The position numbers and the translations under genes were made by a program. Under the pieces are notes generated by a model. That model did not search any database, was not told the origin of the DNA, and saw only the letters and a list, made by a program, of their open reading frames with translations. From Paraktedonobacter carboxidivorans (GTDB lineage Bacteria; Chloroflexota; Ktedonobacteria; Ktedonobacterales; Ktedonobacteraceae), in NCBI GenBank assembly GCA_041156125.1, contig JBEVTI010000005.1, forward strand, positions 1 to 64,000: 64,000 nucleotides of DNA, read 5' to 3'. Positions 19,274 through 28,560 of the stretch are shown piece after piece. How positions within the stretch are numbered: the first letter of the stretch is position 1; each line of letters begins with the position of its first letter.

Positions 19274-20452
19274 CTACTGAGGTCTGGTTTTCGCAAGATA
19301 AGCCTGGACGTTGGCGCGCATTTCGGCCAGGCTGTCTCCACCAAATTTCTCAACCCAGGCTTCGGCCAGGGTTATGGCGAGCATGGCTTCTCCTACTACG
19401 CCGCCTGCGGGTACAATACACACGTCGCTACGCTCGTAGCGACCCTCCGCGACATTCTCGCCGCTGCGAATATCAACTGTAGGCAGCGGATGAGCCAGGG
19501 AAGCAATGGGCTTGACGCCGACGCGTACAACGATTGGCTGGCCGTTGCTGATGCCGCCTTCAAGACCTCCAGCGTTGTTACTCAGACGCTGCCACTCGCC
19601 GTCCTCGCCATGACGGATCACGTCATGCACCTGCGAACCAAACTGAGTGCTGCTCAGAAAGCCGCTGCCAATCTCAACGCCTTTCGTTGAGGGAATGCTC
19701 ATCAGCGCGCCCGCGATCCGTCCACTCAGGCGACGATCCCACATGCTAAAGCTCCCCAGGCCGATCGGGACGCCAGTTGCCACAACCTCAAAGACACCAC
19801 CACAGGTTTCAGCTTGACTTTTGCATTCCTGGATAAAAGCAACCATCTGCTCGCTGAGCGCGCTATTTCCGCAGCGTACAGGTGAGGACTCAACGGTTGC
19901 CCAATACTCTGGCTCAAAACGCTGGTAGACCGCGCTGCGCTCATGGTCCTGACTACCTACAGGGCCGATCGAGAGCACATGGCTGTGAATCTCAACGCCA
20001 AACTGCTTGAGCAAGGCCAGGCAAACCGCGCCCACCAGGACACGCGAGGCTGTTTCGCGAGCGCTGGAACGTTCAATAACATTGCGAATATCCTGGTGCC
20101 CATATTTGATCAGGCCAGTGAAATCGGCATGGCCTGGCCGCGCCAGCGTGATCGGTTCAATCTCTTCCTCAACTGGAGTGATGCTCATTCTGGTCTGCCA
20201 GTTTTCCCAGTCGCGATTATTGATCTCCATGGTGACAGGCGAGCCAAGCGTTATGCCGTGGCGTACACCTGAGCGAATAATCACCTGGTCCTTCTCGATT
20301 TTCATACGCCCGCCGCGACCATAGCCGCCCTGACGGCGCGCCAGGTGAATATCAATCTCCTCCGCGCCCAACGGCAGGCCAGCCGGCAAGCCCTCAATAA
20401 TAGCCGTCAGGCCGGGTCCGTGCGATTCGCCGGCGGTGAGAAATCTCAACAT
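19274..20452 (-). CDS. aroC: Chorismate synthase
   Basis: A 392-residue protein of the usual length. It converts 5-enolpyruvylshikimate-3-phosphate to chorismate using reduced FMN, the last step of the shikimate pathway. Visible signatures are the N-terminal TAGESHGPGL, the RRQGGYGRGGRMKIE segment, RSSARETASRV and, near the C-terminus, GGLEGGISNGQPIVVRVG. It is last in the operon aroKB-aroE-aroC, 19 bp after aroE, and ends at a strong terminator. Confidence 0.96.
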   Translation of the reverse strand: MLRFLTAGESHGPGLTAIIEGLPAGLPLGAEEIDIHLARRQGGYGRGGRMKIEKDQVIIRSGVRHGITLGSPVTMEINNRDWENWQTRMSITPVEEEIEPITLARPGHADFTGLIKYGHQDIRNVIERSSARETASRVLVGAVCLALLKQFGVEIHSHVLSIGPVGSQDHERSAVYQRFEPEYWATVESSPVRCGNSALSEQMVAFIQECKSQAETCGGVFEVVATGVPIGLGSFSMWDRRLSGRIAGALMSIPSTKGVEIGSGFLSSTQFGSQVHDVIRHGEDGEWQRLSNNAGGLEGGISNGQPIVVRVGVKPIASLAHPLPTVDIRSGENVAEGRYERSDVCIVPAGGVVGEAMLAITLAEAWVEKFGGDSLAEMRANVQAYLAKTRPQ

Positions 20453-20471
20453 AGTCTTTCCTTCTTCTCTC

Positions 20472-21314
20472 TTACAGATCCAGTGCCGCGCGCATTACTT
20501 CTTCTGGAGCCCTCTGGTCCGTCCACAATTCTAACGCCAGTGTGCCCTGATAGAGCAACATAGAGAGTCCGTTCAGGGTTAAACAGCCACGTGCGCTCGC
20601 GGCCCGCAACAGGCGCGTCTGTGGAGGATTAAAGATCATATCCATAACCAGGGAAGAGGTGGGTAACAGCCTGGCGTCAATTAACTCGGTCTCATCCGCT
20701 GGCTTGAGGCCAACGGAGGTAGTATTGACAACTACCTCTGCCTCCGCCAGCAGAAGCCTGGCCCTGGGGCTGTTCAGTTGCGTTCCTTGTACTCTATAAG
20801 AAGCGCCGCTTTGCTGGCGTAAATGCGCCACCAGGGTCTCGACATGAGCCTCTGTGCGCCCCAGAATGCTTAGCATGTTGACCTGGCTTTCCAGTAGAGC
20901 TACAGCAGCTCCACGCGCGGCACCGCCACTACCAAGCACGATGGCCTGTCTGCCACGCAATAGAAAACCTGGTCCGCCTCGTTCTTGCAGAGCTCGTAGA
21001 AAGCCTGGCGCGTCTGTATTATATCCTACCAGGCGACCCGCGCGATTGACGATGGTATTGACCGCGCCAATACGCGCCGCCTGGCGATCAATCTCGTCCA
21101 GCCAGGGTAGCACAGCCTCTTTATACGGAATAGTGACGTTCGCTCCCAACATCTCAGAGCCACGTAAAGACTGGACGCGCACTTCCAGTTCGTTGGCCAA
21201 TGTCTCCCATAATTTGTAACGGGCCTCGATGCCCAGAGCGGCGAAGCCAGCCTCTTGCATGCGCGGCGAAAGCGAGTGAGCGACTGGATAACCGATCAAG
21301 CCGGCGTATTTCAT
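20472..21314 (-). CDS. aroE: Shikimate 5-dehydrogenase
   Basis: A 280-residue NADP-dependent enzyme reducing 3-dehydroshikimate to shikimate. The substrate-binding motif GYPVAHSLSP is at the N-terminus, the catalytic Lys lies in NVTIPYKE, the conserved Asp in YNTDAPGF and the nucleotide-binding loop in VLGSGGAARGAAVAL. The start at 21314 is chosen because it gives an ATGA overlap with the stop of aroKB and puts the fold's first strand at the N-terminus. Confidence 0.95.
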   Translation of the reverse strand: MKYAGLIGYPVAHSLSPRMQEAGFAALGIEARYKLWETLANELEVRVQSLRGSEMLGANVTIPYKEAVLPWLDEIDRQAARIGAVNTIVNRAGRLVGYNTDAPGFLRALQERGGPGFLLRGRQAIVLGSGGAARGAAVALLESQVNMLSILGRTEAHVETLVAHLRQQSGASYRVQGTQLNSPRARLLLAEAEVVVNTTSVGLKPADETELIDARLLPTSSLVMDMIFNPPQTRLLRAASARGCLTLNGLSMLLYQGTLALELWTDQRAPEEVMRAALDL

Positions 21315-22966
21315 CGCGCCGCGCTCCCAGGCTGACAAACTGCCGCAATGGCCGATTGCACGGTTTCCAGCGGAATATCGCCATACATTTGCGCCTGCCC
21401 GATTTTCTGCGGGAGAATCCAGCGTGTGCGCCCGGCCAGCACTTTCTTGTCGTTTTGCATGGCCACGAGTAACGTCGCGCCGTCAACTCCTGGACACTCC
21501 ACAGGCAAGCCGATTGCCTGGAGCAGCTTACGCTGACGCAGCAATTCACCCTCAGTGAACAGGCCACGCGCAAGCGCGATACGACCCGCGACCTCCATAC
21601 CGATTGAGACCGCTTCGCCGTGCAACCAGGTACCGTAGGCGGTAATTGTTTCCAGCGCGTGACCGAAGGTATGGCCATAGTTCAAAATGTTGCGCAGGCC
21701 GCTATCCTTCTCATCGCTCTGCACAACGTCCATCTTAATACGAATACAGCGCGCCACTACATGAGCCAGCAAATCAGCGCTGCGTTGCTCCAGCTCGGAC
21801 AGCCGCTCCTCCAGAAGGGCAAAAAGTTCTGCGTCCAGGATCACGCCTGTCTTGACAATTTCGGCCCAGCCCTCGCGATATGCACGCTCTGGCAAAGTAA
21901 GCAGAACGGCAGGATCGGCAAAGATCAGTTCCGACTGATAGAACGCGCCAATCAGGTTTTTACCCTGAGGATGATTTATGCCTGTTTTGCCACCTATCGA
22001 GGAGTCGATCTGCGCTAGCAGGGTTGTCGGCACCTGGATCAGCGGCACACCGCGCCGATAACTTGCTGCGACAAAGCCGGTCAGGTCGCCAACTACGCCA
22101 CCACCAAGCGCGACCAGCGGTTCCGAACGCTCCGCGTGATGCTCAACCAACCAATCGATAATTTGCTGAAAACACGCGAAAGATTTGCTGCTCTCGCCAG
22201 CCGGAACGGTGAAAATAAAGGGTTCCAGGCCAGCACCCTCTAGCAAATCCCGCACAGCTACTGCATAGAGTGAGCCGACTGCTGAGTCAGTGACAATAAA
22301 GATACGTTTCTGCGTACTCAAGACCTGGAGCGCGATTGGCAACTGGCAAAAGCTTCCCCATTCAATTACGGCTCGCGAGACCGTATTCCCCAGGCGCATA
22401 TTCGAGGAAACGCGCACCGATTCGGCAGTTCGCAGTTGTCCATGCGCCAGGGCGCTGACGATCACATGGCAGGCCACGGTCTCAGCAATGCTTGACTCAG
22501 TCGCGACATGCGCTGGCGCCTGCTCGTACCAGGCAGCACGCGCAGCCAATAAAGTACGCAGACGCTCCTGACCGTCAGGACCCACTATCAGCGGACGATA
22601 GGCATGCTGGCCAGCGTCGCGCAGGTGCATTTGAATACGCTGCCAGGCCGTCTCAACGCTGGTTTGCAGATAAACCGTCAGGCCCTGCTCGCGCATAAAC
22701 ACGCGGTTGGCCTCGCTGATCACGATTCCACCGCCTGTGGCAATGACAACACGCTCGCGGCTGGCTGCTTGGCGCAAAGCCTCGCTCTCAAGCTGGCGGA
22801 AACGCTCCTCGCCATAGTTCGCCAGAGCCTGCCCAACCGGTATCCCCGCGTGCTCGGTCAGCAGATCATCTGTGTCAACAAAATCCCAGTTTAATAATGT
22901 GGCAACACGCCTGCCCACGGTCGATTTTCCCGCACCGGACAGGCCCGTTAAAAAGATACGCTGCAT
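21311..22966 (-). CDS. aroKB: Bifunctional shikimate kinase / 3-dehydroquinate synthase
   Basis: A 551-residue fusion. Residues 1 to about 175 are shikimate kinase (Walker A GLSGAGKSTVG, DTDD, ATGGGIV). Residues about 190-551 are 3-dehydroquinate synthase (GGGVVGDLTGFVAA, PTTLLAQIDSSIGGKTGINH, NYGHTFGHALE with the metal-binding histidines). It therefore covers two non-consecutive steps of the shikimate pathway, DAHP to dehydroquinate and shikimate to shikimate-3-phosphate. The start at 22966 has AAGGGAG upstream. It heads the aro operon. Such fusions are known in some other phyla. Confidence 0.95.
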   Translation of the reverse strand: MQRIFLTGLSGAGKSTVGRRVATLLNWDFVDTDDLLTEHAGIPVGQALANYGEERFRQLESEALRQAASRERVVIATGGGIVISEANRVFMREQGLTVYLQTSVETAWQRIQMHLRDAGQHAYRPLIVGPDGQERLRTLLAARAAWYEQAPAHVATESSIAETVACHVIVSALAHGQLRTAESVRVSSNMRLGNTVSRAVIEWGSFCQLPIALQVLSTQKRIFIVTDSAVGSLYAVAVRDLLEGAGLEPFIFTVPAGESSKSFACFQQIIDWLVEHHAERSEPLVALGGGVVGDLTGFVAASYRRGVPLIQVPTTLLAQIDSSIGGKTGINHPQGKNLIGAFYQSELIFADPAVLLTLPERAYREGWAEIVKTGVILDAELFALLEERLSELEQRSADLLAHVVARCIRIKMDVVQSDEKDSGLRNILNYGHTFGHALETITAYGTWLHGEAVSIGMEVAGRIALARGLFTEGELLRQRKLLQAIGLPVECPGVDGATLLVAMQNDKKVLAGRTRWILPQKIGQAQMYGDIPLETVQSAIAAVCQPGSAAR

Positions 22967-23155
22967 GAAAAAAGCTCCCTTCGGCCCGCTGCGCTCCATT
23001 GCATTGGCCTTTACTCTCAGCCAGTCCCCCACTTCGCTGTGGAGCTTCCTGAATATCTGCTATTATAAGCGAGACAAAGGGAATAGTCTATCGCAAGCGC
23101 TGACTCTGAGGATGAGAGAACGCAGCGAGACGGGCGCAGCCGCTCCACTCACGCT

Positions 23156-23206
23156 GAAGTTGTTGAGTTTCGAGGCAGCAAAGCCACCTCGAAACTCAAC
23201 AACTTC
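23156..23206 (-). terminator. Perfect 20-bp inverted repeat after the alpha-galactosidase gene
   Basis: Arms at 23156-23175 and 23187-23206 pair perfectly around an 11-base loop, only 7 bp beyond the stop of the minus-strand glycosidase gene. There is no long T run, but position and stability fit a terminator that separates it from the aro operon. Confidence 0.65.
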
Positions 23207-23212
23207 ACTCAC

Positions 23213-25429
23213 CTATACGACATCGATCTTATCGATATCTGGCGCGTAGGCCGAGGCATTCGAGAGGAGGATAGTGTTGCTGCCACTGTTGAGGGTAACG
23301 GAGAAGACCAGGGTCACGACCTCGTTCCAGTCGCCAGTGGCCGGGAAAGCAACGGTAAAGGCGCTGCCCCCATTGATACTGAACGAGACATTGCGATAGG
23401 TGCCTATGCCGAAGGTCGAGGTATCGCCGTCAATATAGGAGATCACCAGGCGGTGAACGCCGGAGCTACTGACAATAACGCCGTTGAAACGCAGCGTACC
23501 GCCCTTGCCGATAAAGCCGACATTTCTGCCACCTGAGCAACCGGTGCAGGTCTGCGCGACCGCGCCTCCAGCCAGGGTGTTGCTAGAAGACTCAGCTTCA
23601 TAGGTCGAGAAGTTGCCGTAAACCGAATTAGCACCTCCAGGCTGGGCTGTGATACGGTCGATATCCGGAGTGTAAGCCGAGGCATTGGAGAAAAGGATAG
23701 TGTTGTTGCGCGCCGTCAGGTAGGCTGAGATCTTCACACTACCTACCGTAGTCCAACTGCCTGTGGAGGGGAAGATCACAGAGATGCCGGTTCTACCATT
23801 GGTGTTGAGGGTAGCTGTACGGCTGGTGCTGTCGCCATTAATGTAATAAATTGTTATGACCTGCGGGCCAGGGAGCCTGGTTTGCACATTATTGAATTGG
23901 AGCGTACCGCTACCCTTACCGATGTAACCTACATCCGAACCGCCTGAACATGTCGAGCAGCTTTGTACGACCGCGCTACCGCCTCGAGTATTGCTGGAGG
24001 ACTCTGCCTCATAGCTGGTAACGCCGGGTTCCGTGCCGCTGATTTTCAGCATGACCACACCGTGCGCAGGTACGCTGGCTGTGTAACTGGTAGAGAATGT
24101 GCCTGGCGTGCTATGTGCCCAGAGATCGCGTACGGTTGCGCTACCCGTCAGGCTGATGTCATTCCAATTGACTGTGATGCTGGCCGTTGAGCCTGTACGA
24201 TTCAACAGAGCAACGGCGCGCTGACCCGAACCGCTCAAAATTTTGTTCCAGACTTGCAGGCCAACCGCAGGCTCGCTGACCTTGATGGCTTGCAGATCCA
24301 GGGGATCTTGATCAACGGCGATGACTTCGCTGTTCGTCAGGATGGTCCGGGTTGTGCTGGACATAGTAGTGATATCGTTGCCTGCGAGCAAAGGGGCGCC
24401 GGAAATAGCCCAGAGGCTGAAATGCGCCTGACTCTCGGTCGTGCTGATACCTGAGGCGCCCACCTCCATCATGTCGGGATCATTGTAACTCTCGATCGAC
24501 TGCGCGTCGGGATGGAGGGTTGCGGCGTCAAAATTTTTCAAGATATCGCTCCAGGCCACGCTACCCTGCGTAAAGCTGATATCATTTGAGGTGCGCCAGG
24601 AGTTGCCCGCTGCCGGTCCCCAGTTCCAAGGATCAGCCACACCCCATTCGCAAATGCTGAAGGCCATGGGATGTCCCGTGCTGACTGTGGCTGAGGCAAT
24701 TGCATCGCGAATCTGCGCGTACTGTGTGGAAGGCGTGAGGCTCAATTGTACACCGCCGCACCAATCTACCTTTACAAAATCATAGCCCCACTTCTCAAAC
24801 TGTAGCATATCCTGGGCATAATGGCCATAACTGCCCTGGTTTGAACCGCTACAGCCATTCGCCCCCGCATCAGTGTAAATGCCCGCCTTGAGGCCCAGAC
24901 TGTGAATATAGCTGGCCACGCCCGCCATGCCATCTGGCCACTGGCTGGAACTGACCGTGATATTGCCGCTGCTATCGCGCGTCCCGCTCCACCAGCCCGC
25001 GTCAATATTCACATAGCTATAACCTGCCGCCTTCATGCCACTGCTCACCAGAGCACTCGCCGCCGCTTTAATCACTGACTCATTAATAGCGGTGAAATGC
25101 GCGTTCCAGCTTGACCAACCCATTATTGGGGTCGCTTCTTGCCCATTCGCCAGTGCATAGGCCAGCGGGGCCTGAGCACCACTACCTGACCAGGCCAACG
25201 CCAGCGTAGAAACTAGTAAGATCAAGGTTGCCCCGCGCAGCATGAGTCTCCGCCCACGCCCACGTTCAACCCGTTCAGCCTGGCAACTCTTTTGCCGCGA
25301 GGTCACTAAAAAAGATCTGGATGGTTCCACAGCGTGGTGTATATTCACCCGGCAAGCGTCGTTGAATGGGAACAGGCAGAGTTTACTCAGCAAAATGGCA
25401 GGCATGGAAAACAGTCTGTGTTGTTTCAC
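23213..25429 (-). CDS. Secreted GH27 alpha-galactosidase with two carbohydrate-binding modules
   Basis: A 738-residue protein. The catalytic GH27 domain (about residues 95-460) starts with PIMGWSSWNAHF. It contains the nucleophile Asp in DFVKVDWCGG (about 222) and the acid/base Asp in NSWRTSNDI (about 282), as well as YNDPDMMEVG. Two homologous CBM35-like modules follow (about 470-600 and 605-738), each beginning YEAESSSNT and ending NASAY-PDID. A signal peptide lies around residues 63-92. The start is either GTG at 25429 (AAAGGA upstream) or ATG at 25243 (GGAG upstream), which would place the signal peptide at the N-terminus. It would release terminal alpha-galactose from polysaccharides. 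It is divergent from the GH59 gene. Confidence 0.88.
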   Translation of the reverse strand: MKQHRLFSMPAILLSKLCLFPFNDACRVNIHHAVEPSRSFLVTSRQKSCQAERVERGRGRRLMLRGATLILLVSTLALAWSGSGAQAPLAYALANGQEATPIMGWSSWNAHFTAINESVIKAAASALVSSGMKAAGYSYVNIDAGWWSGTRDSSGNITVSSSQWPDGMAGVASYIHSLGLKAGIYTDAGANGCSGSNQGSYGHYAQDMLQFEKWGYDFVKVDWCGGVQLSLTPSTQYAQIRDAIASATVSTGHPMAFSICEWGVADPWNWGPAAGNSWRTSNDISFTQGSVAWSDILKNFDAATLHPDAQSIESYNDPDMMEVGASGISTTESQAHFSLWAISGAPLLAGNDITTMSSTTRTILTNSEVIAVDQDPLDLQAIKVSEPAVGLQVWNKILSGSGQRAVALLNRTGSTASITVNWNDISLTGSATVRDLWAHSTPGTFSTSYTASVPAHGVVMLKISGTEPGVTSYEAESSSNTRGGSAVVQSCSTCSGGSDVGYIGKGSGTLQFNNVQTRLPGPQVITIYYINGDSTSRTATLNTNGRTGISVIFPSTGSWTTVGSVKISAYLTARNNTILFSNASAYTPDIDRITAQPGGANSVYGNFSTYEAESSSNTLAGGAVAQTCTGCSGGRNVGFIGKGGTLRFNGVIVSSSGVHRLVISYIDGDTSTFGIGTYRNVSFSINGGSAFTVAFPATGDWNEVVTLVFSVTLNSGSNTILLSNASAYAPDIDKIDVV

Positions 25430-25843
25430 GTCCTTGTGTCCTTTCCATAACGCATTTCTACTTGACCTTTTAGGAGATCAGGAACAGGCCTCCCCGCGTA
25501 GGAAGTAGTTCTCGTCAAGATCTTTCTTCGACCTGCTTGAGGATACCTAAATCAGGAGCAGCGGATCAGTCTTGCCAGAGCAGCCGCTCCTTGCTTCGTT
25601 TCTCTGGCCTCTGTTCTGCTAGCTGTCCTCATGTCATCCGTCTTTACAGACAACCGGAAAAGCACGGCGGAAGAACAACTTTGCAAGCTATTATTTGCTC
25701 CTGACTTTATTTCGTAGGAAGTAGAAGGGTGAGATGAAAAAATTGTCAGTCTATGAAGAATGACGATGCAAACAAAACTAAAGAAGCGTTTATATTCTCC
25801 GTGGGTGTTAGCAGCACACAGCAATTTTCTGTGTGCCATTATC

Positions 25844-25872
25844 AATGTAACACACAAACGTGCAAAAGTCAA
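25844..25872 (-). promoter_or_regulatory. Candidate promoter for the alpha-galactosidase gene
   Basis: On the minus strand TTGACT (plus 25867-25872) and TACATT (plus 25844-25849) are 17 bp apart. The leader would be long (about 410 nt to the GTG start), so the assignment is tentative. Nothing else was identified in 25430-25843. Confidence 0.45.
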
Positions 25873-25926
25873 GGCTTATTTTTCTCATTCGCGCATAGAT
25901 TCATGCACGAATGAGAAAAATAAGCC
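25873..25926. promoter_or_regulatory. Perfect 19-bp inverted repeat between divergent glycosidase promoters
   Basis: Arms GGCTTATTTTTCTCATTCG (25873-25891) and its exact complement (25908-25926) are separated by 16 bp. The repeat abuts the -35 of the leftward promoter and lies 41 bp upstream of the -35 of the rightward one. No gene ends nearby, so an operator shared by both glycosidases is more likely than a terminator. Confidence 0.5.
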
Positions 25927-25967
25927 CGCATACGCTCACTTGCGTGCGTTTTTTGCGCGAATATGCA

Positions 25968-25996
25968 TTGACAATGATAATTCGCGCAGCTATACT
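25968..25996 (+). promoter_or_regulatory. Promoter of the GH59 gene
   Basis: Perfect -35 TTGACA (25968-25973), 17-bp spacer, -10 TATACT (25991-25996). The transcript leader of about 75 nt contains a hairpin at 26018-26042 (9-bp perfect stem, 7-base loop) just before the ribosome site. Confidence 0.85.
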
Positions 25997-26079
25997 TTAT
26001 TTGCGTGCCACCCAAGCAACGAAGCTATGGAAGAGCTTCGTTAGCTCCAAGATTTTGGAGAAGATACAAGGAGGTTATG

Positions 26080-28107
26080 ATGAGCAGATCAAGCAGAAAA
26101 CGTTTTAATCGACGACGATTTTTGAAAATCTCGGCAGGAGCGGCTCTGGCCACAGGAATGCTTGGCAGCGCGCCACCCATTGTGCTGGCAGCTACGACCA
26201 CAAATATCACCCTGAATGGGGGCAGTTCCGGGCGCATCTTCGACGGCGTGGGTGGCTTGAGTGGTGGAGGCGGAACCTCCCGCCTGCTTTTCGACTACCC
26301 GGCGCAACAGCAGAGCGAAATTCTGGATTACCTCTTCAAACCCAACTATGGAGCCAGCCTGCATATCCTCAAAGTGGAAATCGGCGGCGATACCAATTCG
26401 ACCAACGGGGCTGAGGCCAGCCATATGCGCAGTCGCACTGATCAGAACTACAATCGTGGTTACGAATGGTGGCTGATGGGCCAGGCGAAAGCGCGCAATC
26501 CGAATATCAAGTTTTATGGTCTCGAATGGGGTGCTCCCGGCTGGTTCCAGGCCAGTTCTGACATTGACTCCAAACATCCTTTCTGGTCGCATGACAACAT
26601 CACCTACCTTGTAAATTGGATTAAGAACGCTCAAACGGTGCATGGCTTGCATATCGATTATCTTGGTGGCTGGAATGAAAGCGGCTATAATAAGATCTGG
26701 TACGAAGACCTGAAGAGCGCGCTTACCAGCAACGGCTTGACGACAAAGATTGTGGCCTCCGATGAGGTAGGATGGGCTGTGGCTAATGACATGGTGGCGG
26801 ACTCGACCTTTAATCACAGCATCGATATTCTAGGCACGCACTATCCTGTCATCGATTCCCGTCTGCCCACCGCTAACGCGCTCGGCCTCGGCAAACCTCT
26901 GTGGGCCAGCGAAAGCGGCTCACAATCATACGACAGCGGAGCCTCCGCGCTTGCTCACAACCTCAATCGCAACTATGTCGCTGGAAAAATGACCGCTGAT
27001 ATCAATTGGAGCCTGATTGCTGCCTGGTATTCAACTTTGCCCTTTGCGGGCGATGGGCTGATGCTGGCTCAACAACCCTGGTCAGGGTCCTATCTCGTTG
27101 GCAGAAGTATCTGGGCCATGGCTCATACTGCTCAGTTTGTCCAGCCTGGCTGGCACTATCTCGACAGTGCCTGTGGCTGGCTCGGCGGAAGCAGCAGCAA
27201 TGGAAGTTATGTCACGCTCAAATCGACCAATGGCACCGACTATAGCACGATTATCGAAACGCTAGGAGTGAGCAGTACACAGACTGTCAATTTCACAATC
27301 ACAGGCGGACTGTCCAGCGGAACGGTCCATGTCTGGGCCTCCAATTTCAGTTCATCGAGTGCCAGCGCCTACTTTGTACATCAGCAGGATATCACCCCCA
27401 GCAGTGGAGCCTATACGTTGACGATACAACCAGGTTACGTATACAGTCTGACGACTACAGCTGGCCAGGCCAAAGGATCAACGGCTCCCCCGGCTTCCAC
27501 GGCTCTGGCGCTACCTTATAGTGAGAATTTCGATAGTTATACCGCTGGCAAACTGGCTCGCTACTTCTCTGACCTGGCAGGCGCGTTTGAAACAGCCAGC
27601 GCTGGAGGCGGGCGTAGTGGTACGGTCTATCGGCAGGTTATCACAACTGCCCCCATTGCCTGGCATAGCGGCTCTCCTACCGCGCCCATCACCGTAATGG
27701 GCGATCCAAATTGGAGCAATTACCAGGTTAGCACGGATGTGTTACTCGAGCAGGCAGGCTATGTTGAGTTGATCGGGCATCTTACCAGCCAGATCAGGTT
27801 GGGAGGAGCCGCTCTTGGCTATCATCTGCGGATCACGAATACAAGGGCCTGGAGCCTTTTTAAAGAGGCAAACTCCAGCAGCAATACAATCGTGGATACC
27901 ACGCTGGCCTCAGGGACTGTTTCTTTCAGCCTGCATACCTGGCACACTCTTTCTCTGATCCTGACCAATGGCACAGTTCAGGCACTAATCGACAAAACAA
28001 GGGTAGCAAGCGTGACAGACACGACCTATACTCATGGTCAGATCGCTCTGCTGGTCAGTAAATGGATTAATGCGCAGTTCGATGCTGTTTCTATTGTCTC
28101 AGCATAA
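26080..28107 (+). CDS. Secreted GH59 galactocerebrosidase-like glycosidase
   Basis: A 675-residue protein. The start at 26080 (second of two adjacent ATGs) has AAGGAGG at the better spacing. A Tat signal (NRRRFLKIS) and hydrophobic segment open the protein. The rest follows vertebrate galactosylceramidase closely: FDGVGGLSGGGGTSRLL, LDYLFKPNYGASLHILKVEIGGD and RGYEWWLM blocks. The acid/base Glu is in GGWNESGYN (residue 200) and the nucleophile Glu in LWASESGSQ (278). QEPWSG-like QQPWSGSYLV and a C-terminal lectin-like domain with TVMGDPNWSNYQVSTDV complete the GALC architecture. It should cleave beta-galactosides; the natural substrate is unknown. It is divergent from the GH27 gene. Confidence 0.9.
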   Translation: MSRSSRKRFNRRRFLKISAGAALATGMLGSAPPIVLAATTTNITLNGGSSGRIFDGVGGLSGGGGTSRLLFDYPAQQQSEILDYLFKPNYGASLHILKVEIGGDTNSTNGAEASHMRSRTDQNYNRGYEWWLMGQAKARNPNIKFYGLEWGAPGWFQASSDIDSKHPFWSHDNITYLVNWIKNAQTVHGLHIDYLGGWNESGYNKIWYEDLKSALTSNGLTTKIVASDEVGWAVANDMVADSTFNHSIDILGTHYPVIDSRLPTANALGLGKPLWASESGSQSYDSGASALAHNLNRNYVAGKMTADINWSLIAAWYSTLPFAGDGLMLAQQPWSGSYLVGRSIWAMAHTAQFVQPGWHYLDSACGWLGGSSSNGSYVTLKSTNGTDYSTIIETLGVSSTQTVNFTITGGLSSGTVHVWASNFSSSSASAYFVHQQDITPSSGAYTLTIQPGYVYSLTTTAGQAKGSTAPPASTALALPYSENFDSYTAGKLARYFSDLAGAFETASAGGGRSGTVYRQVITTAPIAWHSGSPTAPITVMGDPNWSNYQVSTDVLLEQAGYVELIGHLTSQIRLGGAALGYHLRITNTRAWSLFKEANSSSNTIVDTTLASGTVSFSLHTWHTLSLILTNGTVQALIDKTRVASVTDTTYTHGQIALLVSKWINAQFDAVSIVSA

Positions 28108-28288
28108 ACCCTTAGAGTTGCGGTCAAATTATGTTGAGCTAACTATTCTCCGGCCAGATGATCCTCTCTCGTCTTCTCTGAATAGGATGGTTAGCTTCAA
28201 TAAGATTGTATATATCTTACATTTCCTGGGCGACAACATTTCCACGAAGATGCGAGTATCCTGCGCTACCACTTTGTACCCAGCAAAA

Positions 28289-28304
28289 AATGGCAACTGC
28301 TCAA
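28289..28304. repeat. 16-bp dispersed repeat, copy 1
   Basis: AATGGCAACTGCTCAA is identical to 29013-29028; its complement core TTGAGCAGTTGCCA recurs at 29376-29389. The three copies bracket the small-peptide, ABM and broken dehydrogenase genes. Confidence 0.7.
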
Positions 28305-28333
28305 GGTGATTTAACCTAAAATGATCAACAAAT

Positions 28334-28362
28334 TTGACATCCACCTGGAACGTTGTTATACT
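28334..28362 (+). promoter_or_regulatory. Consensus promoter upstream of a 40-residue peptide gene
   Basis: Perfect -35 TTGACA (28334-28339), 17-bp spacer, -10 TATACT (28357-28362). The predicted start is about 33 bp upstream of the small gene's ATG. The stretch 28108-28333 otherwise shows only the dispersed repeat. Confidence 0.85.
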
Positions 28363-28401
28363 TTGGCAGATTTTTCATAATTACGCATAAGGAGACGCGC
28401 T

Positions 28402-28524
28402 ATGGATGCAACCTCTTCTCAGATTGTTTTACCAGCATTTGCACCATTGCTCGTCTTCAATGGTTTTTCAGTGTCCATTGGTCTATTCATAGAGAAACGC
28501 GTGAAGAGGCTTATTCCTCTATGA
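28402..28524 (+). CDS. Small hydrophobic peptide (40 residues), function unknown
   Basis: A short frame with an AAGGAG ribosome site 8 bases before its ATG and a consensus promoter at 28334. The product begins MDATSSQIVLPAFAPLLVF, has one hydrophobic span (about residues 8-30) and ends with a basic tail (EKRVKRLIPL). Its last third is the left arm of an 18-bp perfect inverted repeat. It could be a real membrane peptide or a leader peptide controlling the ABM-domain gene 138 bp downstream. I do not recognise a family. Confidence 0.5.
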   Translation: MDATSSQIVLPAFAPLLVFNGFSVSIGLFIEKRVKRLIPL

Positions 28525-28534
28525 ATAGACCAAT
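28477..28534 (+). terminator. Perfect 18-bp inverted repeat overlapping the small gene's end
   Basis: Arms at 28477-28494 and 28517-28534 pair perfectly around a 22-base loop. The repeat spans the stop codon at 28522, so a ribosome finishing the peptide would melt it, as in leader-peptide attenuation. No T run follows. Confidence 0.5.
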
Positions 28535-28560
28535 AGATATGCGCAACCACACAACCACCT

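Noticed and set aside
25760..26044. 94-codon frame crossing the intergenic palindrome and the GH59 promoter
   Set aside because: It would read through a consensus promoter and a perfect inverted repeat, lacks a ribosome site and resembles no protein.
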